This document shows positions 34,183 through 42,888 of a stretch of 64,000 nt of DNA, piece by piece; within the stretch, counting starts at the first letter, position 1, and every line of letters begins with the position of its first letter. The DNA comes from Pseudomonas sp. Fl4BN1. Its GTDB lineage: Bacteria; Pseudomonadota; Gammaproteobacteria; Pseudomonadales; Pseudomonadaceae. The position numbers and the translations under genes are program-made. The DNA lies in assembly GCF_009908285.1 (NCBI RefSeq), contig NZ_JAAARM010000031.1, positions 1-64,000 on the forward strand. Direction: 5' to 3'. The notes under the pieces were generated by a model. It searched no databases, was not told the DNA's origin, and saw nothing but the letters and a program-made list of their open reading frames with translations.

Positions 34183-34947
34183 TTACTTCAGATTGCCGCT
34201 GAGAAACTGCTGCAGGCGTTCGCTTTTCGGGTTACCCAGTACGGCTTCGGGCGTACCTTCCTCCTCCACCAGGCCTTTGTGCAGAAACATCACCTGGCTC
34301 GAGACCTTGCGTGCAAAACTCATTTCGTGGGTGACCATGATCATCGTCCGGCCTTCCTCCGCCAGGCCCTGGATCACCTTGAGCACCTCACCCACCAGCT
34401 CCGGGTCCAGGGCTGAGGTGGGTTCGTCGAACAGCATGACTTCCGGCTCCATGGCCAGGGCCCGGGCGATGGCAACCCGCTGCTGCTGGCCGCCGGACAG
34501 GAACGCCGGGTATTGAGTGGCGACCCGGGCTGGCAGGCCGACCTTGTCGAGGTAGCGCCGGGCACGTTCCTCGGCCTCCTTGGGGCTGACCCCCAGCACC
34601 CGGCGCGGGGCCATGGTGATGTTTTCCAGCACGGTCATGTGACTCCACAGATTGAAATGCTGGAACACCATTGCCAGCCGGGTACGAATCCGCTGCAGCT
34701 CGGCCGGATCGGCCACGTGCATGCCGTGGCGATCGCTGACCATGCGGATCTGCTGGCCATCCAGACTCATGGCGCCGTCGTCCGGAGTTTCGAGAAAGTT
34801 GATGCAACGCAGGAAGGTGCTTTTGCCCGAGCCGCTGGCGCCGATCAGGCTGATCACGTCGCCAGTCTTGGCCTTGAGGGAAACACCCTTGAGCACTTCA
34901 TTGTCGCCATAGCATTTATGCAGGCCTTCAACGGTCAATTTGTACAT
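34183..34947 (-). CDS. aotP: Arginine/ornithine ABC transporter, ATP-binding protein AotP
   Basis: This 254-residue ATPase has Walker A GASGSGKST (about 35-43), Q-loop VFQHFNLW, signature LSGGQQQR and Walker B VMLFDEP. It belongs to the HisP/GlnQ family and powers the AotQM permease. The start at 34947 has GAGG 12 nt upstream; an ATG four codons earlier would touch that ribosome site. It is last in the aotJQMOP order. No argR follows, unlike P. aeruginosa. Confidence 0.93.
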   Translation of the reverse strand: MYKLTVEGLHKCYGDNEVLKGVSLKAKTGDVISLIGASGSGKSTFLRCINFLETPDDGAMSLDGQQIRMVSDRHGMHVADPAELQRIRTRLAMVFQHFNLWSHMTVLENITMAPRRVLGVSPKEAEERARRYLDKVGLPARVATQYPAFLSGGQQQRVAIARALAMEPEVMLFDEPTSALDPELVGEVLKVIQGLAEEGRTMIMVTHEMSFARKVSSQVMFLHKGLVEEEGTPEAVLGNPKSERLQQFLSGNLK

Positions 34948-34961
34948 GGTGGCTTGCATCC

Positions 34962-36080
34962 TCAAGGCGAAAGTAGGTAACCGCTGCGATAGGCTTCGTG
35001 GCCGGCGACATGGGCGATCACCATGCCGGCGGTGGCCATGCGCCGCAGCGAGCGGGCATACATGAGCCCGGCATTGTTGCAGTGGATAGGGGTGACCCGG
35101 TCGTTGATCGGGTCGATGATTTCGGCCACCAACTGACCGGCCTCCAGGTATTCCCCCGGCAGGGCGCTGAACACCAACAGCCCGCCCACCGCTGTCGTCA
35201 CCGGCTCGACCCCGGCCAGAGGCGTGGCCGGGAAGGGCAGGTCGGGCAGTGGCGGCGCCTCGCCGTCGATGGCGCCAAAGCGGGTCAGGTAGTCGATCAG
35301 GGCTTGGCAGTCGAGGCTGGCCAAACCGTGATTGACGTCGCCCTGGCCGCGCAGCTCGACGGTCACCGCAAAGCTGCCTGGCGGAATGGCAAAGTGCTCG
35401 CCGAAGCGCTGTCGCAGTTGCCACCACAGCAGGCTGAAGCACTCGTCGAACGACCAGGCCGCGGAGTCGGTGGCCAGCAGGCAGGCTTCGGCGCCGATAT
35501 AGCGGGCCAATGGCTCCACCTGGGGCCAGGCTTCGGGGGTGGTGTACAGGTGCGCCACGGCTTCGAAGTCGCAATGCAGGTCCAGCACCATGTCGGCATC
35601 GCAGGCCAGCTGTTGCAGGGTCAGTTGCAGCGACTGCAATTGGGTCTGCGCTCGTTGTCGGGCCAGGGCGTCGACCAGTTGGCGGCGGATCAATTCGAGA
35701 TTGTGCTGCGGATCGTCATTGAGCAGCCCTTCGATGGCGTCGCCGACCTGCTCGCCGAGGTCGACGAACCCGCGGTTGAAATTCTGCCCGCTTTCCAACT
35801 GGTAGCGGCCCAGGGGCACGTCCATCAGCACCTGTTCCAGGCCCACCGGGTTGGCCACCGGCACCAGGACGATTTGCTGGCGCAGGCGCCCGGCGGCTTC
35901 TAGTTCGGTCAGGCGTTGCTTGAGGTGCCAGGCCACCAGCATGCCGGGCATCTCGTCGGCATGCAGGGAGGATTGGATGTAGATCTTGCCGGTGGCCTGG
36001 GGCGGGCCGAAGTGAAAGCTGTGGACCTGGCGCGCGGTGCCCGGCAGCGGGGCGAGCAGGTCGTGGATCTCGTGGCGCAT
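34962..36080 (-). CDS. aotO: Succinylglutamate desuccinylase/aspartoacylase-family protein AotO
   Basis: This 372-residue zinc carboxypeptidase-fold protein has HADE with the metal-binding His and Glu near residue 40 and DLHCD with the third ligand near 168. It lies between aotM and aotP, as in P. aeruginosa aotJQMOP, where it is not essential for uptake and its substrate is unknown. Start ATG 36080 is 24 nt after aotM; the seven extra upstream codons lack a ribosome site. Confidence 0.88.
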   Translation of the reverse strand: MRHEIHDLLAPLPGTARQVHSFHFGPPQATGKIYIQSSLHADEMPGMLVAWHLKQRLTELEAAGRLRQQIVLVPVANPVGLEQVLMDVPLGRYQLESGQNFNRGFVDLGEQVGDAIEGLLNDDPQHNLELIRRQLVDALARQRAQTQLQSLQLTLQQLACDADMVLDLHCDFEAVAHLYTTPEAWPQVEPLARYIGAEACLLATDSAAWSFDECFSLLWWQLRQRFGEHFAIPPGSFAVTVELRGQGDVNHGLASLDCQALIDYLTRFGAIDGEAPPLPDLPFPATPLAGVEPVTTAVGGLLVFSALPGEYLEAGQLVAEIIDPINDRVTPIHCNNAGLMYARSLRRMATAGMVIAHVAGHEAYRSGYLLSP

Positions 36081-36104
36081 TGACGGTTTTTCCTGCAGCA
36101 AGTC

Positions 36105-36815
36105 CTAGTGGGTCGGCCCGAGGAAGGCCAGCCAGCGGCGTTCAGCGAGGCGGAACAGGCCCACCAGGGTGAAAGTCACGCACAGGTAGATGATGGCGGC
36201 GATACCGAACGACTGAAACGTCAGGAAGGTCGCCGAGTTGGCGTCGCGGGCGATTTTCAGGATGTCGGGGATGGTCGCGGTGAACGCCACGGTAGTGGAG
36301 TGCAGCATCAGGATCACTTCGTTGCTGTAGTAGGGCAGCGAGCGGCGCAGGGCCGAGGGCATGATCACATAGGCATACAGTTTCCATCCGCTGAGGCCAT
36401 AGGCCTTGGCCGCCTCGACTTCGCCGTGGGCCATGCTGCGGATTGCCCCGGCGAAAATCTCCGTGGTATAGGCGCAAGTGTTCAGGGCGAAGGCGAGGAT
36501 GGTGCAGTTCATTGCATCGCGGAAGAACGAGTCCAGCAGCGGTTGCGCACGGACTGCGGCAATGCTGTAGATCCCGGTGTAGCAGATCAGCAACTGGATA
36601 TAGAGCGGCGTGCCACGGAATAGGTAGGTATAGAAACGCACCGGCCAGCGGATGTAGCGCTTGGGCGAAACCCAGGCAATCGACAGCGGGATCGACACCA
36701 GAAAACCAATGCAGATCGAGGCGCTGAGCAGCCACATGGTCATGGCCAGCCCGGTCATGTGGTAACCGTCGCTGTAAAGGAAGGGGCGCCAGTATTCCTG
36801 CAGGAGTTCGATCAT
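36105..36815 (-). CDS. aotM: Arginine/ornithine ABC transporter permease AotM
   Basis: This 236-residue permease of the HisM type has five to six transmembrane segments and the EAA loop AHGEVEAAKAYGLSGWKLYAYVIMPSA region that docks on the ATPase. It overlaps aotQ by ATGA. The heterodimer with AotQ forms the channel. Confidence 0.94.
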   Translation of the reverse strand: MIELLQEYWRPFLYSDGYHMTGLAMTMWLLSASICIGFLVSIPLSIAWVSPKRYIRWPVRFYTYLFRGTPLYIQLLICYTGIYSIAAVRAQPLLDSFFRDAMNCTILAFALNTCAYTTEIFAGAIRSMAHGEVEAAKAYGLSGWKLYAYVIMPSALRRSLPYYSNEVILMLHSTTVAFTATIPDILKIARDANSATFLTFQSFGIAAIIYLCVTFTLVGLFRLAERRWLAFLGPTH

Positions 36816-37540
36816 CGCACCGCCTCCCGTGCGCCTGCAGCGTAGCGTCGTTCAAGCCTGCGCAGGATGAAGTTGGAGGCGCTGGTGATCAGCAGATAGA
36901 TCAGCGCGGCGATAACCAGGAAGTAGAACAACTGGTAGGTGCTTTTGCCAGCATCCTGGGCGGCCTTGACCAGGTCGGCCAGGCCAATGATCGACACCAG
37001 GGCGGTGGCCTTGAGCATCACCATCCAGTTGTTACCAATGCCCGGCAGGGCGAAGCGCATCATCTGTGGGAAGACCACGAAGCGAAAGCGCTGTCCGCGT
37101 TTCAGGCCGTAGGCGGTGGCGGCTTCGACCTGGCCTCGCGGTACGGCAAGGATTGCTCCGCGAAAGGTTTCGGTGAAGTAGGCACCATAGATGAACCCCA
37201 AGGTGATCACCCCGGCGCTGAAGGGATTGATCTCGATGTAGTCCCACTCCATGAAATCGGTGAAGGACGTCAGCCAGGTCTGCAGGCTGTAGAAAATCAG
37301 CAGCATCAGCACCAGGTCCGGTACTCCGCGGATCAGCGTGGTGTAGAGCTGGGCTGGAATTCGCAGCAGTTTGAGGCTGGAGAGTTTGGCGCTGGCGCCG
37401 AGCAGGCCAAGCAAGACGCTGACCAGAAGTGACAACACCGACAGCTTGATGGTCATCCAGGTACCTTCCAGCAGCAGGGGGCCGAAACCCTTCAGGCTGA
37501 AGGCGGAAAGCCCTAGGTTGTTTAGAAGTTCTTCGAACAT
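36812..37540 (-). CDS. aotQ: Arginine/ornithine ABC transporter permease AotQ
   Basis: This 242-residue permease of the HisQ type has the EAA loop PRGQVEAATAYGLKRGQRF followed by FPQMMRFALPGIGNNW. Start MFEELLNNLGLSAFS at 37540; twelve upstream codons are in frame but would run into the attenuator hairpin. Coupled to aotM through an ATGA overlap. Confidence 0.94.
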   Translation of the reverse strand: MFEELLNNLGLSAFSLKGFGPLLLEGTWMTIKLSVLSLLVSVLLGLLGASAKLSSLKLLRIPAQLYTTLIRGVPDLVLMLLIFYSLQTWLTSFTDFMEWDYIEINPFSAGVITLGFIYGAYFTETFRGAILAVPRGQVEAATAYGLKRGQRFRFVVFPQMMRFALPGIGNNWMVMLKATALVSIIGLADLVKAAQDAGKSTYQLFYFLVIAALIYLLITSASNFILRRLERRYAAGAREAVR

Positions 37541-37561
37541 TGATCGGTGACCTGTGGCAGT

Positions 37562-37590
37562 AAAAAAGGCGCCCATCGAAGATGGGCGCC
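37562..37590 (-). terminator. Attenuator-like terminator between aotJ and aotQ
   Basis: On the minus strand GGCGCCCATC and GATGGGCGCC form a perfect 10-bp stem with a 3-nt loop followed by six T, 6 nt after the aotJ stop. It would let most transcripts end after the binding-protein gene, giving more AotJ than permease. Confidence 0.85.
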
Positions 37591-37596
37591 GGCAGG

Positions 37597-38379
37597 TTAT
37601 TTACCGCTGTAGAGGTTCAGGTCACCGAAGTGCTTTTTCTGGATGGTGGCGTAGGTGCCATCATCGTGTAACGCTTTGATACCTTTATCCAAGAGCGCTT
37701 TCAGCTCTTTGTTACCTTTTGAGATACCGACCGCAGTCTTGGCTGGCAACAGTGGATCGTCCACTGGCTTGCTGACTTCGTAGTCAGCGCCCTGCGGCGA
37801 TTTGAGGAAGCCCAGTTCGGCTTGCAACATGTCCTGGATCGAGGCGTCGAGGCGTCCGGAGGTCAGGTCGGCGTACACCTGGTCCTGGTTCTGATAGGCC
37901 TGGGTTTTCACCCCGGCCTTGTCCAGCACGGCCTTGGCATAGGCTTCCTGGATGGTGCCCTGCTCGTAGCCGACGGTCTTGCCCTTGAGCGAGGTGATGT
38001 CTGTGCTCAGGCCGGAGCCTTTCTTGAACACCAGCGAGGTAGGGCCGGAGAACAGTTCGCTGGAGAAGTCGATGACTTTTTCACGGGCTGGGGTGACGGT
38101 CATGGAGGAGATCACACCGTCGAATTTATTGGCCTTGAGGCCTGGGATCATGCCGTCGAAGTCGCTTTCGACCCACTTGCATTTGACCTTCAACTCGGCG
38201 CAGATGGCATTGCCCAGATCGATGTCGAAGCCTACCAGGCTGCCGTCGGCGGCTTTGGATTCAAAAGGGGCGTAGGACGGATCGACGCCGAAGCGCAGTT
38301 CCTTGTACTCCTTGGCCAGCGCGGAGCCGGCGGCCATGCACAGAGCCAGTGCAGAAAGGGTCAGCAATGCTTTTTTCAT
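37597..38379 (-). CDS. aotJ: Arginine/ornithine periplasmic binding protein AotJ
   Basis: This 260-residue protein has a signal peptide (KKALLTLSALALCMAAGSALA) and the SBP family-3 fold of HisJ/ArgT (LRFGVDPSYAPFESKAADGS near the start; conserved Cys pair; Asp and Arg that bind the ligand amino acid). It is first in the operon, directly before a terminator-like hairpin. Confidence 0.95.
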   Translation of the reverse strand: MKKALLTLSALALCMAAGSALAKEYKELRFGVDPSYAPFESKAADGSLVGFDIDLGNAICAELKVKCKWVESDFDGMIPGLKANKFDGVISSMTVTPAREKVIDFSSELFSGPTSLVFKKGSGLSTDITSLKGKTVGYEQGTIQEAYAKAVLDKAGVKTQAYQNQDQVYADLTSGRLDASIQDMLQAELGFLKSPQGADYEVSKPVDDPLLPAKTAVGISKGNKELKALLDKGIKALHDDGTYATIQKKHFGDLNLYSGK

Positions 38380-38695
38380 TATTCAATCCCTAAGAACCAA
38401 TATGAGCGCTTGTGGCGCATGAGTACTGTTACTGGAAGGCATGTGACTTAATGAAAGTAGCAATTTCCGAACCAGAGTCCCGAACAAGTGTTTTAAAAGC
38501 GCTCCGAAGCAACGATGCGACGACCGTCGCGCGCTGAAACAGGGCGTGCTTCTCGCGTTGCACGATTAAGGTGCATGCGAGCTGGAAATGGCTTTTGGGG
38601 GCAGTGCTGGCGGGGGCGGGGGATGCTGCCAAGAGTGGATCACTCTGGCGCAGGCCCGCTTGCGCAGGGCGCGCAAGCGGGATCTGGGGATGGCC
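38380..38695. promoter_or_regulatory. 316-nt region: aotJ promoter side and 3' side of the acylase gene
   Basis: No gene is supported. The left 100 nt should hold the aotJ promoter; I could not assign an ArgR site with confidence. At 38655-38681 CCCGCTTGCGC and GCGCAAGCGGG form an 11-bp stem with a 5-nt loop, 14 nt after the end of the acylase gene, probably its terminator though no T-run follows. Confidence 0.5.
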
Positions 38696-41137
38696 TTACT
38701 TGCCGGGAACCAGGGTCAGGCGGGTCTTGCCGTAGCTGCGTTCGAAGTTCTGTGGTTGCATCGGGAAGCTCAAGTACTGGGCCTTGAGCCAGCCGTCGAT
38801 GCCGTTGGCATAGTTCGGGCTTGCCGGGTTACTGGATTGGCCACTGCTGTTGAGTCCCATTAGTGGCTCGCTCAGCGCGAAGTCGACAACGAAGCGCAGG
38901 GCTGGGGTCGTGGTGATGGCAAAGTCCTGTCCCCAGCGATATCCGGCGCTGTTGATGGTGTTCTGGTCGCCACCGGCCTGCAATGGGCCGCGAATCACCT
39001 GGCCGCTGCTGTTGATCCAGCGATAGCTGTGCAACTTGCCCCACTGCCAGGTCTTGCGGTCCATGCCCATCAGTTGCTCGCCCGCACTGACGGCGGCCGC
39101 CAGGCTACGGGCGAGAATCGCTGGCTTGTCCTCTTTTTGCTCGGTGCGCGAGTCGCCCCAGAACGGACTGTCTTCCCGGCCCAGAAGATGGTCGGCCTGG
39201 GCTGAATAGGAAAGGCCCGCATTGGCGACGAAGGCTTGCCAGGCAATGCCGGGCTCTGGGCCGAGCCGTTTGAGGAAGGTCTGCCTGGCGCTTTCCTGGA
39301 GGAACAATTCGTAGAGCGCGGCGTCGGCAGAGCCGGCACTGAGTTTGCCGTCGAACGCCATCAGCCGGCTGTAGGCCTCGCGGGCTTTGGCGCGGTCAGC
39401 GTCGGGCAGGGCTTGGATGGCGTTTTTCAGCGGCAGGGCCATACCTGGCGCCTCGAACATCTTTTTCAACTTGGCGGCGAACAGGGTGGTCTGGTCGTAT
39501 TGCAGGGCAATCAGGCTGCGGCTGTCCTGCTTGCCGCCAGACAGCAACTGCCCGATACGCTCGGCCCTCTCCGGAGCATCCCAGGAGTTGGACAGCTGCA
39601 TACCGTAACCGCGGGAGATCACCCGCTGATTGGCGGTGGCGATCCAGCCTTGCGCCGGGTCCTGGTCATAAGGATGGAGCATCGGGTCGGCGTAGCCGTC
39701 CCAGTCATAGCGTCCGTCCCAGCCGGGAGATGGCAGCAGGCCTTGGCCTTCACGGCGGTTGGGGAAGCGCCCGGTGACCTGCCAACCGATGTTGCTGGCG
39801 TCGGCGTAGACCATATTCAGGGCAATGGCACGGATCTCGCGGCTGGCGTCGGAGGCCTTTTCCACAGCCTGTGCCCGTGACAGGTCGAAGAAAGCATCCA
39901 GGCTCTTATCATCCTTGAACTCTGGCACTTGCAGCGCCAGACCGTAGCCACTGGCCAGGTCATTGCTGGCGTTGATCCCCAGGGAGCTGTTGAGCAGTGG
40001 GCCGTGGCGGGTTTCGTACACGGCTTCGCGAATCGGCCGTTGGCCTTTGACGAAGTAGGTTTCGTTGCGAACGATGGCCGGCTGCCATTTTCCGTTGTTC
40101 TGGTAGTACAGCGCGTTGCCCTGGCGCTTGAGCTTCTCCAGGAACAGGTCCTGGTTGTCGCCCATCGCGGAGCTCATGCTCCAGGCCAGCTTGCCGTTGA
40201 ACCCTTGCAGAATGGCCGGCAAACCGGCAATCGAGGCACCGGCGGCCTGATACTTCGGGGCGCGGATCTGCACGTAGTACCACGCGCTAATCTGGCTGTC
40301 GCTGGCCAGCAGGCTGCGACCGCTGCGGGCGTGCTGCGGGGCGACGGCGAGGTTGCTGCCGCCGGTGACGCCCAGTGTATTGAGGGCCGACATCTGCTTG
40401 GCGGCAAGACTGAGCTCGCTCATGCCTGGCACATTCAATGCCAGCCCCTTGAGCTTGTCGGCCTCGGTCATGGGCAGCGGCTCATCGGGGTAGCTTGGCG
40501 TCAGCCAGGGCAGTCTGTCGTTGCCGACCTTTTGCGCCAGTACCAGAGCGTTGATCTCTTCCTGCAGATTGGCGGACTGGCCGAAACTCAGCAGGCAGAA
40601 AATCAGTGCCGAATCCTCGGCTTTCCAGTATTCCGGGGTGTAGCCCTTCGACGCCAGATCCGGCGGCAGCTTGTCGCGATAGCGGAACAGGTAAGCGTTG
40701 ACGCCCCGCGCATAGACCTCGAAGAAGCGCTTGATTCGTGGCGACGAGGCCTTGTACAGCTCGCCGGCGCTTTTCTTCAGGTTCACTGCGCGCATCAGGC
40801 GGTCGACATCCAGCACCTCGGCGCCGGACATTTCGGCCAGTCGGCCCTGGGCCAGCAGGCGCAGGGTCACCATCTCACCGATGCGGTCGCTGGCGTGCAC
40901 ATAACCCAAGGTGAACAGCGCGTCGTGGAAGCTGTTGCTTTCGATCAGCGGTACACCGACGGCGCTACGTCGCACCGAAACGTTCTGTGCCAGCCCCTTG
41001 AGAGGTTGTACGCCAGAGGTGGGTGGCAGGCTGTTTTGAGTGTTCCAGGACTGGCAACCAGCCAGGCTGAGAGCACCGGCCACTGCCGCGGCAACGCCGA
41101 ACCGGGGAAGAAAATGTGAGAGGGCTGGCGAGGCCAT
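38696..41137 (-). CDS. quiP: Penicillin acylase-family Ntn hydrolase, QuiP-like AHL acylase
   Basis: This 813-residue protein has a signal sequence with a possible lipobox (LSLAGC, Cys28), an alpha-chain region, and a beta-chain whose N-terminal nucleophile is probably Ser261 after GG (GGSNLAVAP). GFNGKLAW and MGDNQDLFLEKL follow. N-terminus and overall pattern resemble QuiP (PA1032), which cleaves long-chain acyl-homoserine lactones. As I recall QuiP, it reads SNNW after the nucleophile and has extra residues before VQIR; here these are shortened to SNLAV and SDSQISAWYYVQIR. Activity and substrate are therefore uncertain. Single gene on the minus strand. Confidence 0.8.
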   Translation of the reverse strand: MASPALSHFLPRFGVAAAVAGALSLAGCQSWNTQNSLPPTSGVQPLKGLAQNVSVRRSAVGVPLIESNSFHDALFTLGYVHASDRIGEMVTLRLLAQGRLAEMSGAEVLDVDRLMRAVNLKKSAGELYKASSPRIKRFFEVYARGVNAYLFRYRDKLPPDLASKGYTPEYWKAEDSALIFCLLSFGQSANLQEEINALVLAQKVGNDRLPWLTPSYPDEPLPMTEADKLKGLALNVPGMSELSLAAKQMSALNTLGVTGGSNLAVAPQHARSGRSLLASDSQISAWYYVQIRAPKYQAAGASIAGLPAILQGFNGKLAWSMSSAMGDNQDLFLEKLKRQGNALYYQNNGKWQPAIVRNETYFVKGQRPIREAVYETRHGPLLNSSLGINASNDLASGYGLALQVPEFKDDKSLDAFFDLSRAQAVEKASDASREIRAIALNMVYADASNIGWQVTGRFPNRREGQGLLPSPGWDGRYDWDGYADPMLHPYDQDPAQGWIATANQRVISRGYGMQLSNSWDAPERAERIGQLLSGGKQDSRSLIALQYDQTTLFAAKLKKMFEAPGMALPLKNAIQALPDADRAKAREAYSRLMAFDGKLSAGSADAALYELFLQESARQTFLKRLGPEPGIAWQAFVANAGLSYSAQADHLLGREDSPFWGDSRTEQKEDKPAILARSLAAAVSAGEQLMGMDRKTWQWGKLHSYRWINSSGQVIRGPLQAGGDQNTINSAGYRWGQDFAITTTPALRFVVDFALSEPLMGLNSSGQSSNPASPNYANGIDGWLKAQYLSFPMQPQNFERSYGKTRLTLVPGK

Positions 41138-41244
41138 GGCAAAGCTCCTGCGGGGGGTAGCGTCGATAAAGGCGCTACGTTAGTGAGCAGGCGAGTGCCG
41201 CGCAAGCGGGGGCTGGGAGTATTTGTGTGTTGCTGCGCAATTAG

Positions 41245-41270
41245 CCTTCGCCGGCAAGCCGGCGAAGCTG
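41245..41270. repeat. REP palindrome downstream of the GST gene
   Basis: CTTCGCCGGC-AA-GCCGGCGAAG (41246-41267), a perfect 10-bp stem of the local REP family, just after the end of the GST gene. It may also act as its terminator. Confidence 0.8.
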
Positions 41271-41285
41271 TTTTGGACGATCGAA

Positions 41286-41924
41286 TCAGGCTGGATTGAC
41301 TCGCTCCACCAGGGCATAGGCCCGTTCCGTGGCGGGGCGGTTGTGGATGCTGATGAACCAGCGGTGCAGATGAGGGAAGTCCTCGAGTTTCTGGCTCTGT
41401 TTCTTGTACGAGGCGATCCATGGATAGATCGCCATGTCAGCAATGCTGTATTGATTGCCGGCGACAAAGGCCCGGTCCGCCAGGCGCCGGTCCAGCACCC
41501 CATACAGGCGCGCAGTCTCATCCACGTAACGCTTGATGGCGTAGGGGATCTTTTGCGCAGCGAACTGGCTGAAATGGTGGTTTTGCCCAGCCATCGGCCC
41601 CAGCCCGCCCATCTGCCAAAACAGCCATTGCAGGGTTTCCTGGCGATCCCGCAGCTCCTGAGGCAGGAACTGGCCAGTCTTTTCTGCAAGGTATAGAAGG
41701 ATCGCCCCGGACTCGAACAGCGACAACGGCGCACCGCCATCCGCCGGTTCATGATCGACGATGGCTGGAATACGGTTGTTGGGGGCGATCTTCAGGAACT
41801 CGGGCTTGAACTGTTCGCCCCGGCCAATGTTGACCGGATACAAGGTGTAGGGCAGGCCGGTTTCTTCCAGGAACAGGGAGATCTTGTGGCCGTTGGGGGT
41901 GGTCCAGTAATACAGGTCGATCAT
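41286..41924 (-). CDS. yfcG: Glutathione S-transferase family disulfide-bond reductase (YfcG-like)
   Basis: This 212-residue protein has a thioredoxin-fold N-terminal domain (MIDLYYWTTPNGHKISLFLEE-type start, with Thr and Asn in place of a catalytic Cys) and an all-helical C-terminal domain. PNNRIPAIVDH and LFESGAILLYLAEKTGQFLP bind glutathione. It closely resembles E. coli YfcG, a glutathione-dependent disulfide reductase of the Nu class. The start at 41924 fits that family; fourteen upstream codons are in frame without support. Confidence 0.9.
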   Translation of the reverse strand: MIDLYYWTTPNGHKISLFLEETGLPYTLYPVNIGRGEQFKPEFLKIAPNNRIPAIVDHEPADGGAPLSLFESGAILLYLAEKTGQFLPQELRDRQETLQWLFWQMGGLGPMAGQNHHFSQFAAQKIPYAIKRYVDETARLYGVLDRRLADRAFVAGNQYSIADMAIYPWIASYKKQSQKLEDFPHLHRWFISIHNRPATERAYALVERVNPA

Positions 41925-42069
41925 GGAGTGCTCCAAGTGGGACGGGTCTTGGTTAAACGACAGCAAACTCCGGCATTAGGTCGTCCTGTCTGCATTCGAT
42001 GGCTTGCCTGAGACAGTAGGTGATGTTGAAGTCAGTAAAAATCAATGACGGTTCAACCGAGAATCCTCC

Positions 42070-42618
42070 ATGTCCATTTCAGCCAACACGGCGTTGATGC
42101 TTATTGATCAGCAGCAAGGCATCCTCCATCCCCGGCTTGGGCCGCGTAACAACCCCCAGGCGGAGGAGTGCATGCTTGAGTTGCTGGCTCACTGGCGTAC
42201 CCGAGGTTGGCCGGTGATCCACGTGCAGCACCTGTCGCGTTCGACGGAGTCGGTGTTCTGGCCCGGGCAGTCCGGGGTGGAGTTTCAGCCGCGCTTTCGC
42301 CCTCGGCCCGGGGAGTGGCTGATTCAGAAACAGGTGCCGGACGCTTTTTGCGCCAATCCGCTGGAGGCGAACTTGCGTGAGGCGGGGATCGGACAGTTGG
42401 TGATCGTCGGGGTCGCTACCCACAACTCGGTGGAGTCGACCGCGCGCACCGCTGGCAACCTGGGATTTGCCGTGTGGGTGGTGGCCGACGCTTGCTACAC
42501 CTTCGACAAACCCGACTTTGCCGGTCGGGCTCGCAGCGCCGAGGAGGTGCATGCCATGTCGCTGGCCAACCTGCACGGCGAGTACGCTACGGTGCTGACC
42601 CTGGCGCAGCTCCTGTAG
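42070..42618 (+). CDS. Isochorismatase-fold hydrolase with Ser in place of Cys
   Basis: This 182-residue protein has the fold of cysteine hydrolases: Asp13 in LIDQQ, Lys87 in IQKQVPDAF, and the third motif GVATHNSVEST at 114-124. In classical members that motif carries the nucleophilic Cys where this protein has Ser120. The subgroup with THNSVEST occurs widely, so the change is probably stable, not random. Substrate unknown. It stands alone on the plus strand. Confidence 0.83.
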   Translation: MSISANTALMLIDQQQGILHPRLGPRNNPQAEECMLELLAHWRTRGWPVIHVQHLSRSTESVFWPGQSGVEFQPRFRPRPGEWLIQKQVPDAFCANPLEANLREAGIGQLVIVGVATHNSVESTARTAGNLGFAVWVVADACYTFDKPDFAGRARSAEEVHAMSLANLHGEYATVLTLAQLL

Positions 42619-42636
42619 GCGCGGCCAGGCGAGGTT

Positions 42637-42668
42637 GTGCTTGCCGGCGAATGCGCTGGCAAGCTCCT
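42637..42668. repeat. Degenerate REP unit
   Basis: CTTGCC (42640) and GGCAAG (42658) arms with internal CCGGCGAA resemble the REP family but with losses. It lies between convergent genes. Confidence 0.5.
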
Positions 42669-42675
42669 CGTTACT

Positions 42676-42882
42676 TCAGGCGCCGTGGCACTTCTTGAAC
42701 TTCTTGCTGCTGCCGCACGGGCATGGATCGTTGCGGCCGACATCTTTCAGCGCGTTGCGCACCGGCTCCTGATGAGCGTGGTTGCAGTGCGGGCCGTGAA
42801 CATGGCCATGGTCGTGATCGTGCTCATGATGATCATGATCGTGGTTGCAGTCGGGGCCATGGACATGAGGTTGTTGGGTCAT
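42676..42882 (-). CDS. His-rich SEC-C metal-binding small protein
   Basis: This 68-residue protein has two parts: residues 1-37 are rich in His and Asp (HVHGPDCNHDHDHHEHDHDH), and residues 50-66 form a SEC-C zinc motif CPCGSSKKFKKCH, as at the end of SecA. Both parts should bind metal, probably zinc. It is the last gene of a four-gene minus-strand group (43921, 43440, 42889, 42676), 6 nt after the LEA-type lipoprotein gene. It lacks a signal peptide. Confidence 0.83.
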   Translation of the reverse strand: MTQQPHVHGPDCNHDHDHHEHDHDHGHVHGPHCNHAHQEPVRNALKDVGRNDPCPCGSSKKFKKCHGA

Positions 42883-42888
42883 TGCGGG

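Noticed and set aside
34948..35574. N-terminal extension of aotP
   Set aside because: Overlaps aotO in another frame; the ABC domain begins at 34947.
37562..37590. Riboswitch for arginine between aotJ and aotQ
   Set aside because: Only a simple terminator-like hairpin is present; no aptamer-like structure was seen.
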